From Ascarosepion bandense (lineage: Eukaryota; Mollusca; Cephalopoda; Sepiida; Sepiidae), in contig JBBBDQ010000420.1 of assembly GCA_037127315.1 (NCBI GenBank), positions 1,503,501 to 1,567,500 of the forward strand: a DNA stretch of 64,000 nucleotides. Reading direction: 5' to 3'. Positions 42,756 through 53,375 of this stretch are shown here, piece after piece. The notes under the pieces are model-generated. The model was given only the letters and a program-made list of their open reading frames with translations. It was not told the origin of the DNA and made no database searches. A program made the translations under genes and the position numbers. The first letter of the stretch is position 1. Each line of letters begins with the position of its first letter.

Positions 42756-42760
<5 letters not shown>
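42305..42760 (-). mobile_element. Helitron, internally deleted
   Basis: Minus-strand copy. The 3' end reads ATACTGCTGG (CTAG mutated) with the hairpin CCCG/CCGG-type before it; the 5' end is at AAATAAGTTT. The middle part present in 46329-47070 is deleted, and GGCTAAATAA is duplicated at 42534-42555. Confidence 0.83.
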
Positions 42761-42796
<36 letters not shown>

Positions 42797-42950
42797 TTAT
42801 ATTTTTATTTACAAGGTTATAATAAAAATATAGAGCTTTTGTGTTTCGATACTTTTTTATTAGCACTTCAACAGGCAGTGAAGTATTTTTTTTTCTGTTA
42901 GGAACAGGGACAAAAACGGGACAGTTTTTATTTATTTATTTATTTGAAGA

Positions 42951-43201
42951 TGTGCGTTTGGGTGTAGTGGCTAACGACTCGGAATGACAAATCGGGGAGC
43001 CGAGTTCGAATTTCATTTGAATTCCTTGCATTCGCTTACGCGCAAATACCCTTGGAAAAAGTATCAATCTGTCCTTTTCCTCCAGCTATGAGGTAAATAA
43101 CAGGAGAGATTAGATTCTATAGCCTTGGCTGGCAACCAGTCTACCGCAGAATGTAATGGTAACCTAGTGCGGGATAATCTTTTGCCTGGTCAGTCATCGT
43201 G
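42951..43201 (+). mobile_element. tRNA-derived SINE, family B
   Basis: Head TTGGGTGTAGTGGCTAAC is an altered A box; B box GAGTTCGAATTTC (43001). Body complete to TGCCTGGTCAGTCAT. Confidence 0.84.
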
Positions 43202-43408
43202 TTTTGGCTTTAATTTCTGGTAGGAAAAATTAACTATACTTTAAGGTATATTTTAGATGATGATGACAGATGGAACTTACTTCGCTACTTTTTTTCAGCA
43301 AATTTAGTTTAGGGAATTTAATAATTTGCAATTTTTTCTGTAAACATAGAAAACATGTAAAGATTTATAAGCTGTTTTTGTTATTTTTTTATTTTTTGTT
43401 ACATATTT

Positions 43409-43700
43409 GCTAAGAAGGTCGGTTCTCTGAGCTGGGTCAGGAAGTTTTTCTCGTCTGAAACAATCCGTCTATGTGCAGGATTGTTTCAGACGGGAAAACT
43501 TCCTGGCCCTGCACAGAGAACTGACCTTCTTAGCAGCGGATTTAGCTGTGGACTCTGTATAGTCCTTCTACTTGAGGTCTGTTGTGAGAGTTAACCCGAG
43601 GGGGAGCAGTGTTTTACTTTCAGGGAGACTAGACTGATCCATGCTCAAGCTAATTTGAGTAAATAACAATCAAATGTGAAACCATTTCCTATTATTTTGT
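43409..43700 (-). mobile_element. LINE fragment with inverted self-duplication
   Basis: 43478-43700 is a minus-strand LINE piece (region encoding YTESTAKSAAKKVSSL). 43409-43466 is a plus-strand copy of its right edge, making a hairpin with arms 43409-43466 and 43478-43534. Confidence 0.8.
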
Positions 43701-43711
43701 CTGAGAAGTAG

Positions 43712-43715
<4 letters not shown>

Positions 43716-43792
<77 letters not shown>
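43716..43792. repeat. (TA)n(TG)n microsatellite
   Basis: TA array then TG array. Confidence 0.95.
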
Positions 43793-43794
<2 letters not shown>

Positions 43795-43941
43795 AGCGAA
43801 AATATAAAATAGATCATTTTCATTTATATATAAATATATATAATATCGCACATTGAGTGCTCGTGTTGATAAAAAGTAGTATTCGATGGAATATAACAAT
43901 CCGTTTTCGCTCAGTACACACACACACACATACACACGCAT

Positions 43942-43972
<31 letters not shown>

Positions 43973-43989
43973 AACACACATATATACAT

Positions 43990-44215
43990 ATAGTCATCCG
44001 CAGACAGATCTGTTTCGGTGTATCACAGCTCATCAGTAAAGTTAGACATACGATTGCTTTTTAGCCAGGAATGAAATCCCACCGAATTGGCGTCAGTCGG
44101 CAATTCTACCTCTGAACTATGGGCGCTCGGTAGAAGGAGGCAGACATTTTAGCACGTTATATTATCATTATACACGTCAAATAGCTGAAAGTGTTCTAAT
44201 TCATTGCTGAATGAA

Positions 44216-44218
<3 letters not shown>
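43990..44218 (-). mobile_element. Hammerhead SINE (family C), full length
   Basis: Minus-strand copy with leader, tRNA-like part and hammerhead. The core CTGATGA and GAAA are kept; helix I is broken (CTTTA opposite TGCGG) and helix II has one mismatch (ACACC). Flanked by (TA)n on the leader side. Confidence 0.87.
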
Positions 44219-44253
<35 letters not shown>

Positions 44254-44255
<2 letters not shown>

Positions 44256-44306
44256 ACACTGATGATCTATGATACAGTAAAACAGACTTGTATGTGGATG
44301 ACGAAT
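44254..44306 (+). ncRNA. Hammerhead variant with helix I CCACA/TGTGG
   Basis: Short remnant between two (TA)n arrays: CCACA, CTGATGA, helix II TCTAT/ACAGT region, AAAA for GAAA, helix III ACA...TGT, cleavage base A, then TGTGGATGAC. It shares the altered but still paired helix I with 32302-32350. Confidence 0.7.
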
Positions 44307-44332
44307 ATATATATATATATATATATATGGGG

Positions 44333-44668
44333 TCTACTTTCCTGGCTAGACTCTGTGACGTAAGCTTCCTAGCAGTAGATGCAGCTAGGGATTCGATGTA
44401 TTCATTCCATTTGAGGTCATCTGAGAGCGTGAGCCGAGGAAGTTCAGTGTGTTGCTCTCTAAGAGACTAGCGTCACCCATCTTGATGCTAGGCAGGAAAG
44501 TTACTCTGTGGTAGTGAAAGCATAGCAGCTTCGTTCTGGAGGTATTTAAACTTATGAGCTATTTCCTATTTCATTAAATGACAGATTGGAGGTCCTTTTG
44601 AAGAGAAACTGCAAGGTTTGTTTGTCAGCTTTAGTGACGAAGTCTGGAAAATCGGTGTATGCAGAAGT
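44333..44668 (-). mobile_element. LINE (jockey/CR1-like) fragment
   Basis: Minus-strand piece covering the end of RT: the region of SLQKDLQSVI, KTKLLCFHYH, LPSIKMGDASLLESNTLNFL and NEYIESLAASTARKLT, all in broken frames. No 3' end. Confidence 0.8.
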
Positions 44669-44789
44669 ACGTTGGGTTGATTGTATTTTGTGCTGCTAAA
44701 TTTTTTATATTCATCCAAGATATTGGCTTAATAATAAGCGTTCTTAATTATGAGATAGCCCTTTTAAAAGTTAAATTAGGGTTTATTTA

Positions 44790-44846
<57 letters not shown>

Positions 44847-45474
44847 TATGCATATTATCCTACGTCTATGGAACGACTCGGAGTTTCATGCGTTATGCAA
44901 TCATCAAATGCATATTTTAAACTGACGATTTAATAGATATGAATTTAAGTTAAGTCGATGTTCATGGGAATTGACTATTGTAAAGTTAAATTACCGCCTT
45001 TTTAATAGCAAGATTAAAAATTTTAAATATTCTACAGTTACGTACGGATAAAAATTTTAAATCTAAATTTAAAATTTCAAACTAAAATTAAAATTAAAAT
45101 TAAATAATAATAAAATGCAAGGACAATAAAATCAAAGGGGCGTAAATCATGAGTCTTCAACATGTAAATATTCAAATATTACATGTATATAAAAATGTAT
45201 GGAAAATTAAAATATTACAATTTTAAATAAAAAAGATAAAATATAAGAAAAGAAAAGAAAATTGAAAAGAAAAATTAAGAAATAAAATTTAGAATTTATA
45301 ATTAATATTTTAACAAGCAAAAATAAATTGGTTAAATTCATAATTGTTAAAAATGATATTGCGGGCGGATGAAGGAAATGAAGAAAGAACGAAGGAAAGA
45401 GAGAAAGAAATAGGCAATCGTAAAGAGGGATCTATATCAATCTGTGTCTAAGTATTTAAGTAAGTATTTTTTCG
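44669..45474. other. AT-rich unassigned, with (TA)n 44791-44840
   Basis: A TA array and low-complexity A/T phrases (45060-45320). Possibly Penelope tail, since the adjacent minus-strand Penelope coding remnant ends at 45475. Confidence 0.45.
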
Positions 45475-46268
45475 ATGACAGCATGTGGTCTTTAAATCAT
45501 TTCTTTTCTTAAGCAAACTTGGATTCTTAATATGGTTTAAGATGAGTTTTTCTAAAAAGCATAGATGAAATTTATTTCCTTTTTTCAATTGAAATGTTTG
45601 GATTTAGCTATGATATTCAAAGTAATAATTGGGTTTTATTGTTGTTTTTTTCATTTCCAATAATGTATGGATAAAGCAATAATTTTGCTGTATTTACTGT
45701 CGTGTCAAGCAACATGTGGTTGTTAAATTTTATCTTCCACCTGTTAGAAGTACTTCCAAAGTAAAATTTAATATCACTATTATCTAAATGAATTCGAGCT
45801 TTATAAACAATACTTTTGAACATACATTGGCCATTCAATGGACAGGTTTTAGTTTTTCGGCAGTTGCAATTATTTTTAGAAAGATCGTTTTTGCTATTAG
45901 TTGGGTGACGGATGTTGTTTATGTGAGCCAAATATTTATTTGATATCATACCATTATGTTGTGAAATGTAATTATCTATGTTTTTTAACGCAACTATAAA
46001 TAATTTTGACATTGTTTTTGTCGGAGATTTTAGTGTGGATGAATGGTAGAAATGTTTATGAATTAAGTTAAGGAATAGTTTACCAATGTTAGGTTTATGT
46101 GATTTTTGGCTATTTCTGACTAATTTGTTTTTAACTGAGTATTCTAAACTAGTGTTAAGCTTACTTTTTTTAAAAGCAGTAAAATATTTAATTTTAGAAT
46201 TGTCAAAAATATCCTTATTGCTAGAGTTGGTATTTAAACGAAATTGGATATATTTGTGTAGGTTATTA

Positions 46269-46275
<7 letters not shown>
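45475..46275 (-). pseudogene. Penelope-like C-terminal half, long open remnant
   Basis: Longest Penelope coding remnant here. Minus strand 46275-45617 is open: TNNLHKYIQFRLNTNSSNKD, then HKPNIGKLFLNLIHKHF, ALKNIDNYISQHNG, the cysteine-rich CNCRKTKTCPLNGQC (about 45875-45830), SIVYKARIHLDNSDIKFYFG and STSNRWKIKFNNHML (GIY-YIG region, YFGST at the YIG position). Further 3' in other frames: TTIKPNYYFEYHS and FLEKLILNHIKNPSLLKKRN (to about 45475), the usual ending. The apparent upstream extension into the (TA)n array and Helitron is spurious. Confidence 0.88.

Positions 46276-46328
<53 letters not shown>
46273..46328. repeat. (TA)n microsatellite
   Basis: TA array between the Penelope remnant and a Helitron 3' end. 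Confidence 0.95.
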
Positions 46329-46329
<1 letters not shown>

Positions 46330-47063
46330 TAGCAGTATAGCCCGGCGTTGCTCGGGTGTAATGAAAGCATGAAAGCTTTAAAACTAATCCATGGTCTTGG
46401 AGCTCAGACTCTTTGGACATTGGCACGAAAGACTAAAAAGCAATAGTTGTTTCCAGTTAAAGTAAAACCGTAGACTGAAAGAAAAATGAATGGATGTAAG
46501 TCAAATTTTGATTTCCTAGTATCGAGGTCAAATAAGTATTTTTTGTCGTAAACTGAATTTAGAAGGCTAAATAAGTTCTCTGAGTAAATGGTATCATGGC
46601 TGAGACTAAGGACTACAATTATACCTACTTAGAGCCAAACCCGAAGCAAAAACTAAAATAAAAGGGCTGAAAAAATACAGACATACAGGCAGATAAACAG
46701 ACACACACACAAACATCTTGCCTTATATATATATATATATATATTATCGATTTTCTGCACTATTGTAAGAACTGCAACCTTGAAATTTCTGAATATCGTT
46801 TCTTATGTCTTATTGTCTATGAGTGTATCAAATTTGATTAAAATCGGACCACTCCTTCTATAACCCGATTTTTTCGATTATCGATTTTCGATATTTATCG
46901 GGGGTACCTCGACACAAAACCTAGCTAAGAATACTCGCAGACGCTTATAATACAACTGTGTAAATTTTCAAGAAAATCGGTTCAGCCGTTTCGGAGTCTA
47001 TAGGTAACTGACACAAACACACACACAGACACACACACACAGACAAAGTTCCATTCATGAATA

Positions 47064-47070
<7 letters not shown>
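46329..47070 (-). mobile_element. Non-autonomous Helitron
   Basis: Minus-strand copy. The 3' end ATACTGCTAG is exact (CTAG at 46329-46332, flanking T at 46328), with hairpin CCCG/CGGG (46341-46356). Body colinear with 17226-17971. The 5' end merges into (TA)n at about 47070. Confidence 0.87.
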
Positions 47071-47120
<50 letters not shown>

Positions 47121-47159
47121 TGTTTTTGAAGGTACAGAACTTGGTAATAGATATGACAG

Positions 47160-47380
47160 AGTAAACCTGAATACTATTAAGCATGTTAAAAAAGAAGCAG
47201 CCGATTTGAATCCGCTCTTCAGGTATTATCGGGCGATTTGGGATTAAAATAAATTATGCAACGAATTCAACTATTTCATAGTTTATTTTAATCGAAGTTA
47301 ATCTCCTGATGAGAACTGAATAGCGGAAGCAAAACCGGTTGCTTGGTTTTAACATGCTTAATAGTATTCAGCTTTATATT

Positions 47381-47390
<10 letters not shown>
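47160..47390. repeat. Inverted pair with hammerhead-like motifs
   Basis: Arms about 47160-47255 and 47280-47390, imperfect inverted copies (AATACTATTAAGCATGTTAAAA on the left in two parts, TTTTAACATGCTTAATAGTA on the right). The right arm has CTGATGA (47307) and self-complementary ACCGGT after AAA; the left has CTGAAGA on the minus strand. The GAAA box is altered in both. Confidence 0.55.
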
Positions 47391-47428
<38 letters not shown>

Positions 47429-48280
47429 ATGTGAGATTGCAAAATATATATATATATTTGATGTGAGATTGCAAAAGACACATCACAGAACGTGGTGTGT
47501 TTGTTGATAACTCATCCTTGTCCTGGATATGTTGTTTCTGGTTTCAGTCGATCGTCAGGTAACCTATGATGAACAGGTCGATACTGTGTACGAATAGTTG
47601 CATTCCGACTAACATAGATATTTGATAAAAATCCGAAAGATCTTTCTGCATCATCCAAATTCTCATGTTATCTCCAACCAGAGCGTCTGTGTATAACTTA
47701 TAGAAAAATATGGTCTGGGTTAATTCACGAAGACACAAGGAGGTTACAGAGTGTAAAAGAATTAGAAAACGGAAGTATTAATGGTGAGAAAAACAATAAA
47801 AAAGTGACCAAAAAGACAGTAGATAATGACTGGCGTTGGATTTAAATTTTTGAAGATCAAGCTTACCCGAAAAACATGAATCCAAAAGATAGTTCCACAA
47901 GTATGAAGTATGAAAAAAAAAAACTGTTAGCATAGAACTTACGGTTAGTAATAGGCCACCGTCGGTCAGGCTTGACCATGTGTATCATCCTAGTTGTCTG
48001 GAGCATCAGCGTCTGTGACTGTAGAAGCCGATGCGGGAGTGACAGTCTTTGTTGCAGAGGCTACATTTATTTTTTGTTTCTGCTCTGCCTGAGCAGTCAC
48101 TTTGTTTTCATGGCGACTTGTGTTCTCCCTTGATTACAGTTAAAGTTAGCTAATTCAATAGTAAATTTATGAGAACTTGTTGCCAATCTAGTACCGTAGC
48201 AGTGGGAAAGCCATTTTAGAACCAATGGTATTGCTGACTCTTCTTATCAAGGAATTTAAAAAAATAACAGAAGCACGGAA
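47391..48280. other. Unassigned, with (TA)n 47383-47425
   Basis: A 30-bp direct duplication (ATATATTTGATGTGAGATTG at 47423 and 47451) follows the TA array. 47420-48280 otherwise carries no clear signature. Confidence 0.45.
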
Positions 48281-48590
48281 CCATTTGTGGCAACAATATT
48301 CTAAGAGAGGACAAATGGTATGCTTATAGATATGTAAAATAGATTCTGGAGAAAAAATGTTTGGCATGACATTGAACCAAAATTCTTAGCAGATTACCTA
48401 GCAATTGATTCAGTATAGTCTTTCCACTTTATGTTAGCTGAATAACTCTGTGCAAAACTACAGATGAGTGATTCTGCTAACATAATATCAGACAAATTGA
48501 TGGAAGACAGTAAGGAGTCTTTCTGATGAATAACGGAGAGCAGTTTTGTTTTAGAGGCGTTAAAAATAACAAGCCACATATAAATGTTAT
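48281..48590 (-). mobile_element. Diverged LINE fragment, copy 1 of 3
   Basis: Minus strand gives MWLVIFNASKTKLLSVIHQK, then KDYTESIARXSAKNF. This is the RT C-terminal region of a subfamily distant from the main one (WLVNFNxSKTKLL; WKxYIESIAxSxAKK). Confidence 0.78.
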
Positions 48591-48599
48591 ATAGAAAAA

Positions 48600-49085
48600 A
48601 AACACAGGGAAGCTACATTAGAGCGGTGGGGAAGTGACTGAAGCCGAAATGCCAGGTCAGGACCAATAACATCACAGATTCTTTGTATTTTATCAAGAAT
48701 TTCCAAATATGTAGCAGGAACACCAGACCATATGTTGTATCAATATGCAAACCAAGGATGAATGGTAGATTTGTAATATATGACAGATCGATTCTGGCGA
48801 GAAAAATTGTCTAGCACGCAACAGTGAATCAACTTTCTTGACAGAAGACCTAGTAATGGATTCAATAAAAACTTTCCACCTCATGTCTGCTGAGAATGTT
48901 AGCCTGTGAAAGCGAAATGAGTCACTACCCTGGTGGTTGGCATCAGTGAAGCTGATTAGGAGGTAGAAAGGGGACTCTCAGATGATCAATAGAGAGCAGT
49001 TTATTTTTGGAGTTGTTAAAATTGACCCACCATTCCTTGCCCCACGTAACAACAGACTGAACGTCAAATTTGTCATCAACCTCCA
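48600..49085 (-). mobile_element. Diverged LINE fragment, copy 2 of 3
   Basis: Minus strand gives MRWKVFIESITRSSVKKVDS then LLRARQFFSPESICHILQIY, and further DVIGPDLAFRLQSLPH-type sequence near 48640. Extends further 3' than copy 1. Confidence 0.78.
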
Positions 49086-49124
49086 TGAAGATGGTACAGC
49101 AGTAGAAGTTGATCATAGACTCTC

Positions 49125-49640
49125 ATAACATCGGACCATGTGACAGCAAGATTTTAAGCATGGATAAATGATAGATTTATGAATATGTAAGATATATTCT
49201 GGAGAGAAAAAATTGTATAGCACGACAGAGTGAACCAACTTTCTTGGCAGTAGATCTAGTAATGAATTCAATGCAAACTTTCCACCTCATGTCTGCTGGG
49301 AATGTTTGCCTGTGAAAGTGCAATGAGTCACTACCCTGGAGGTTAGCATCAGCCATGTTGACGGAAGGCAGAAAGGGGACTCTCAGGTGATTAATAGGGA
49401 GCAGCGTAGTTTCAGAGGCGTTAAAATTAACAAGCCATCTATTGCCATTTTACCGTTTGTGAGAACAGTCGCCAATTTTACCTCATTGAACTGATTCGAC
49501 TTGCCATGAAGACACGTTTCAATGGTTGTGTTATCAGCATATACATCAAGTTGAAAGATGAAGTCATCAGGAAGGCCATTAATGAAAACTGAAAGCAAAG
49601 TAGAACCAAGGATAGATCAGTTTTAGTTGGTTAGAATCTA
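49125..49640 (-). mobile_element. Diverged LINE fragment, copy 3 of 3, with YADN
   Basis: Minus strand gives VFINGLPDDFIFQLDVYADN then TTIETC (49598-49530): the RT catalytic block with YADD changed to YADN, followed by KMAIDGLLILTPLKLRCSLL. Same subfamily and orientation as copies 1 and 2. Confidence 0.8.
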
Positions 49641-50109
49641 TCACCAGATCATCATCCTTCGACCAACTATGGTTAGTTTGAAATCCATTGTAAAACCCAC
49701 CCTTCACAACACTATCAAGCATTGCTGCAATTAGATCCTTGTACTGTGAGTGAACCTCTTGAGATGGCTGACAGACGTGGATCGCTGGACCTATATCTGA
49801 GTGATTTTATATACGAGACACCATCTCAGTGAAGATTGCCAACGATGGGTCATAACTTCTTCCAACCACCGACGGCTCCCAAATGTTGCCGGCTACCAAA
49901 TTTCATTCACAATGCTTGAGTCAGCCATGTGGTAGAGTTTTCAGGAACTTTATGGCTCTCGAATGCTGGGATCACCTCCTCCAGACCGATAACATCCTGA
50001 CAAATCTACCATGGTGTGTTTGGTACCCGAGCTTCATAATCAGAAAGCGAAAGTTTTAATCAATCAGTCACTCGCCCATTAATCCCCTGATAGGATTGAG
50101 GTCTGATAT
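49641..50109. other. Unassigned sequence
   Basis: No readable signature. May be further diverged LINE RT sequence. Confidence 0.35.
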
Positions 50110-51075
50110 TATAGAACAGTTAGGTACTCTTTCTTGTTAGTAAAATTTTCCGGTTTTTTCTATACATTGCTTAGCTTTTTGAAGGCTTCTTTTTCTATCC
50201 CAATGCACCATCTGATTTCGGTGTCGCCTTTTCTGTCCTCTGTTAAAACAATTTCCGGATAACTGATTTTGATTTTTACATCTCCATTTTGTAATTCGCA
50301 TTTTGGGCTCTTCTATTTTGCTGACAACCATATGAATAACAGAGTAGGTCTGGTAAGGAGACAAACGTCATGGTAAGGAGACAAACGTTGCTTAGAGCTA
50401 AAGAGAAAAATCTGTAAGCTGAAGAGACACGAACGTTCACACCCGAAAAAGCAGGACATCCTTGAAGGCTTCGTTGGGTTGGTTGCTTTAAGTACATCAA
50501 TTATTTATACGGACAACCAAATAGACGGTAGAGTGGGTCATGGGTGATAAAGAGACACACGCTGCTTAGAGCTAAACAAAAAACTGTAAAAAGTAGTCGG
50601 CAGTGATTTGTCGATGGTGTTGAGTTGTCCTGCACACATCCTGTTAGTGTTAAACTTTCTAAGCTCTCTTTTCTCGTAATGTGCCCTAGAAATTTAAACT
50701 GCCTCTTTGTGATGTAAGTTTTGAGTGTCCTTTTTTCTTTCGATATTCTCTCAAACTTCATCGTTATCCATATGTTCTGTAAATGATATTTTCAGCATCC
50801 ATATGTAGAATGAAATTTCAGTTGGCTCAAGTCACTTCTTAATTTTTGATGAAATTGTCCAGAATTCACTGCCATATAGAACGACTGATATAATATAACA
50901 CTTAAGTACTATTTTCTTTCCTTCTAGTCCGATTCTTCATGTTTCTTAATATTTTGCTTAGCTTTTAGAAACTTCTTTTGCTATCACAATGTCTTCGAAA
51001 TTCGGTGTCGCATTTTCCTTCATCTGTTAAAGCACTTCCTATATAGTTAAGTTTCTGTACTTGTTTGATTTAACT
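50110..51075 (-). pseudogene. RTE-type LINE fragments, two overlapping copies
   Basis: Minus strand. 51060-50770: VQKLNYIGSALTDEGKCDTE, FRRHCDSKRSF, LSKILRNMKN, then SIWQ-type decay. 50761-50620: TLKTYITKRQFKFLGHITRK then ESLESLTLTG. 50290-50110 repeats an earlier part in another frame: LTEDRKGDTEIRWCIGIEKE then AFKKLSNV. So at least two RTE pieces are joined. All frames broken. Confidence 0.82.
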
Positions 51076-51473
51076 TAAGCATGGTTGCAGGTTGTGATAT
51101 CCACTCTTCTTTATTTGGGTCCAAGCTTAATATCGCAGTTGGGGGTAAGTAGATGTTTCTTAATGGGGTTGCATTAATCTGGACCAGAAGTTCTACTTCC
51201 TTACATATTTTAATCGCTGTTATGTAGCTAAAAATCTGTTTGTAATTAAAAAAAAAGTCCTTTGAAATAATAATACTGTTGCTTCCGGGATAAAATAGGG
51301 GATAAAACATAGCTTCAACTACATAAAACCCTGATTTGCAAGGAAATGGAAACTGCTTATTTTAATCCATCATTAAAATTTATTGCAATCTGTTGATTAC
51401 ATTTAAAACAAATATTATTTTGCTTAACTTTGTCTGACAGAACGAGAAACTGATGCAAAGAAAATTACAAACG

Positions 51474-51474
<1 letters not shown>

Positions 51475-51557
<83 letters not shown>
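51475..51557. repeat. (CA)n(TA)n microsatellite
   Basis: CA array then TA array; a second TA array lies at 51711-51746. Confidence 0.95.
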
Positions 51558-51559
<2 letters not shown>

Positions 51560-51706
51560 AATAAAAGTGTTTCTCTCTAATGGAGAATACTTCTCTCTCT
51601 TTTTCTCTCTCTATATATTAATCTTTTAGTTTACACCGCCTTTACATATAGAAAATAAAATAATAAATGTGTTCTCCTTTATAATTTATGTATATTAATC
51701 GTTTCC

Positions 51707-51746
<40 letters not shown>

Positions 51747-51748
<2 letters not shown>

Positions 51749-51862
51749 CGCCGACTGACACCACTTCGGTCGGATTTCAATCCTGAATTAGAAGCACTCG
51801 GAGTCTAACCGTACTGATGAGCTGTCATACAGCGAAACAGATCTGTCTGCGGATGACTATTT
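51747..51862 (+). mobile_element. Hammerhead SINE (family C), 5' truncated
   Basis: Starts inside the tRNA-like part (AATCGCCGACTGACACC) after a (TA)n array and keeps the B box and the whole hammerhead. Confidence 0.88.
51802..51858 (+). ncRNA. Hammerhead ribozyme, type I, intact core
   Basis: CTGATGA (51814-51820), helix II GCTGT/ACAGC (51821-51833) with loop CAT, GAAA (51834-51837), helix III ACA/TGT, predicted cleavage after C51847, helix I CCGTA (51809-51813) with TGCGG (51848-51852), and outer AGTC/GACT. Every core base matches the copy at 14342-14399; only the loop differs. Confidence 0.88.
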
Positions 51863-51935
51863 ACGCTCTCACACCCTGATTGAGCACTCTGGAAGAATGG
51901 TAGACTTTGAAAAACAGTAGCTACCCTGGCAAGTA

Positions 51936-52168
51936 CGCATCGCCCATTCACTAATGAATTAGAGCACTCTGGTTATTGGGCGTGTATAGTGATAATATAC
52001 ATGCTAAAAAAGTCTGCCTTCGTCTGCCGTGCGCCCATGGCCCAGAGGTAGAATCGCCGACTGACACCAATTCGGTCGGGTTTCAATCCTGGTTTAGCAA
52101 GCAATCGGAGTCTAACGGTACTAATGCGCTGTGAGTACAGCAAAACAGATCTGTCTGCAAATGACTAT
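51936..52168 (+). mobile_element. Hammerhead SINE (family C), full length, decayed core
   Basis: Leader (GCCCATTCACTAATGAATTA), A box TGGCCCAGAGGT (52035 area), B box GGGTTTCAATCC, then a hammerhead with CTGATGA changed to CTAATGC and GAAA to AAAA. Confidence 0.87.
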
Positions 52169-52430
52169 ATATATATTTGCTAATTAGTTTTTGGTTATAA
52201 CTAAATTAAACTAGTGCATGGTTTTATTAAAAAGTTTTCATTGCAGACCTTGTGAATATTTTTCATTTGGAAATAAGTTATTTCCGCATTTTAGGTTTCA
52301 AACTTTCGGTATCTTCGGGCGATTTAAAGTAAGTGATTTGAGTGTTTTTCAAACATGGATTTTTTATGAGAACGTGACTGGAATTTTCAAACAACTGACA
52401 AATTTTCAGAGTTAGGGAGGAGTTATTTTA

Positions 52431-53000
52431 GGATCTTAGAACAATTTCATGCATGTTTCCTAGTATGTATTTATGGATATGATTACATCTGGACATAATT
52501 TCTGATCTTTTATTTAGTATTTTTTTCGTTCTGGCAACGACATAATCTGCATACATTGCCACAGTGCATGGTTTGGCTATTGTAACTATATTCCAATTTA
52601 TATCAGGTTCTTTCGAACGTTTTAATTTTAATTTCTACACGTGGTTGGCCAGTTTGGTAGAATATTTGAGGTTTTTCATTTCAAAAGTAGAGTTATGATT
52701 ATTCTATCGGATTTTAAAACTGTCTTTAGTAGACACCAAATGAATTTTTCTTTGTCCATCAATGTCAGGTACCTCTGCTTTGTAAATAACCCGTTCTGTA
52801 TTACAAAGGCGGTTAAGTGAGCATTTGCTTTTGTCTCTAGTGTTACATTCTTTGATAATGAGATTAATTTATACGTTGTTATTTCGATTTCTGGCGTTTT
52901 GGCTTTTATGTAATTTTCTAAATGTATAACTTAATTTCATTGAATTCCTATTGAATATATATTTGATTTATTTTTTGAATATCATTATTCATCGATACTT
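52431..53000 (-). pseudogene. Penelope-like GIY-YIG pseudogene
   Basis: Minus strand: FRKLHKSQNARNRNNN (about 52930), ECNTRDKSKCSLNRLCNTER (cysteine-rich motif), VIYKAEVPDIDGQRKIHLVS and TKDSFKIR (GIY-YIG, with YLG changed to HLV), NNHNSTFEMKNLKYSTKLAN, then WNIVTIAKPCTV and KILNKRSEIMSRCNHIHKYI (to about 52440). 52175-52430 on its 3' side is probably its tail. Confidence 0.87.
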
Positions 53001-53028
53001 GTATTTGAATAGATATTCTGTTTAAACA

Positions 53029-53030
<2 letters not shown>

Positions 53031-53076
<46 letters not shown>

Positions 53077-53151
53077 CTACCGGCCTGATTATTTATGAGA
53101 AATTATTAAGAAAATGTGTGTCATTCAGCAGGATTCGAACCTGGGACCGCT

Positions 53152-53203
<52 letters not shown>
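53031..53203. repeat. (TA)n arrays 53031-53073 and 53155-53203
   Basis: Two TA arrays; the second abuts the hammerhead end of the next SINE. Confidence 0.95.
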
Positions 53204-53206
<3 letters not shown>

Positions 53207-53375
53207 CATCCGCAGACAGATCTGTTTCGCTGTATAAGCTCATCAGTACGGTTAGACTCCGATTGTTCCCTAACCCAGGCTCGAAACCCGACCGAATTGG
53301 CGTCAGTCGGCAACTCTACCCCTGGGCCACGGTGGAAGAAGGCAGTCTTTTTAGCGCATATCATATTACGCATAT
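53204..53375 (-). mobile_element. Hammerhead SINE (family C)
   Basis: Minus-strand copy with shortened leader. The hammerhead core CTGATGA, GAAA and GTC is intact with helix I CCGTA/TGCGG; helix II has lost two bases (GCT/AGC remains). Confidence 0.87.

Noticed and set aside
45617..46426. A single 269-codon minus-strand gene
   Set aside because: Its first third is a translated (TA)n array and Helitron end. Only the part from about 46275 down is a Penelope-like remnant.
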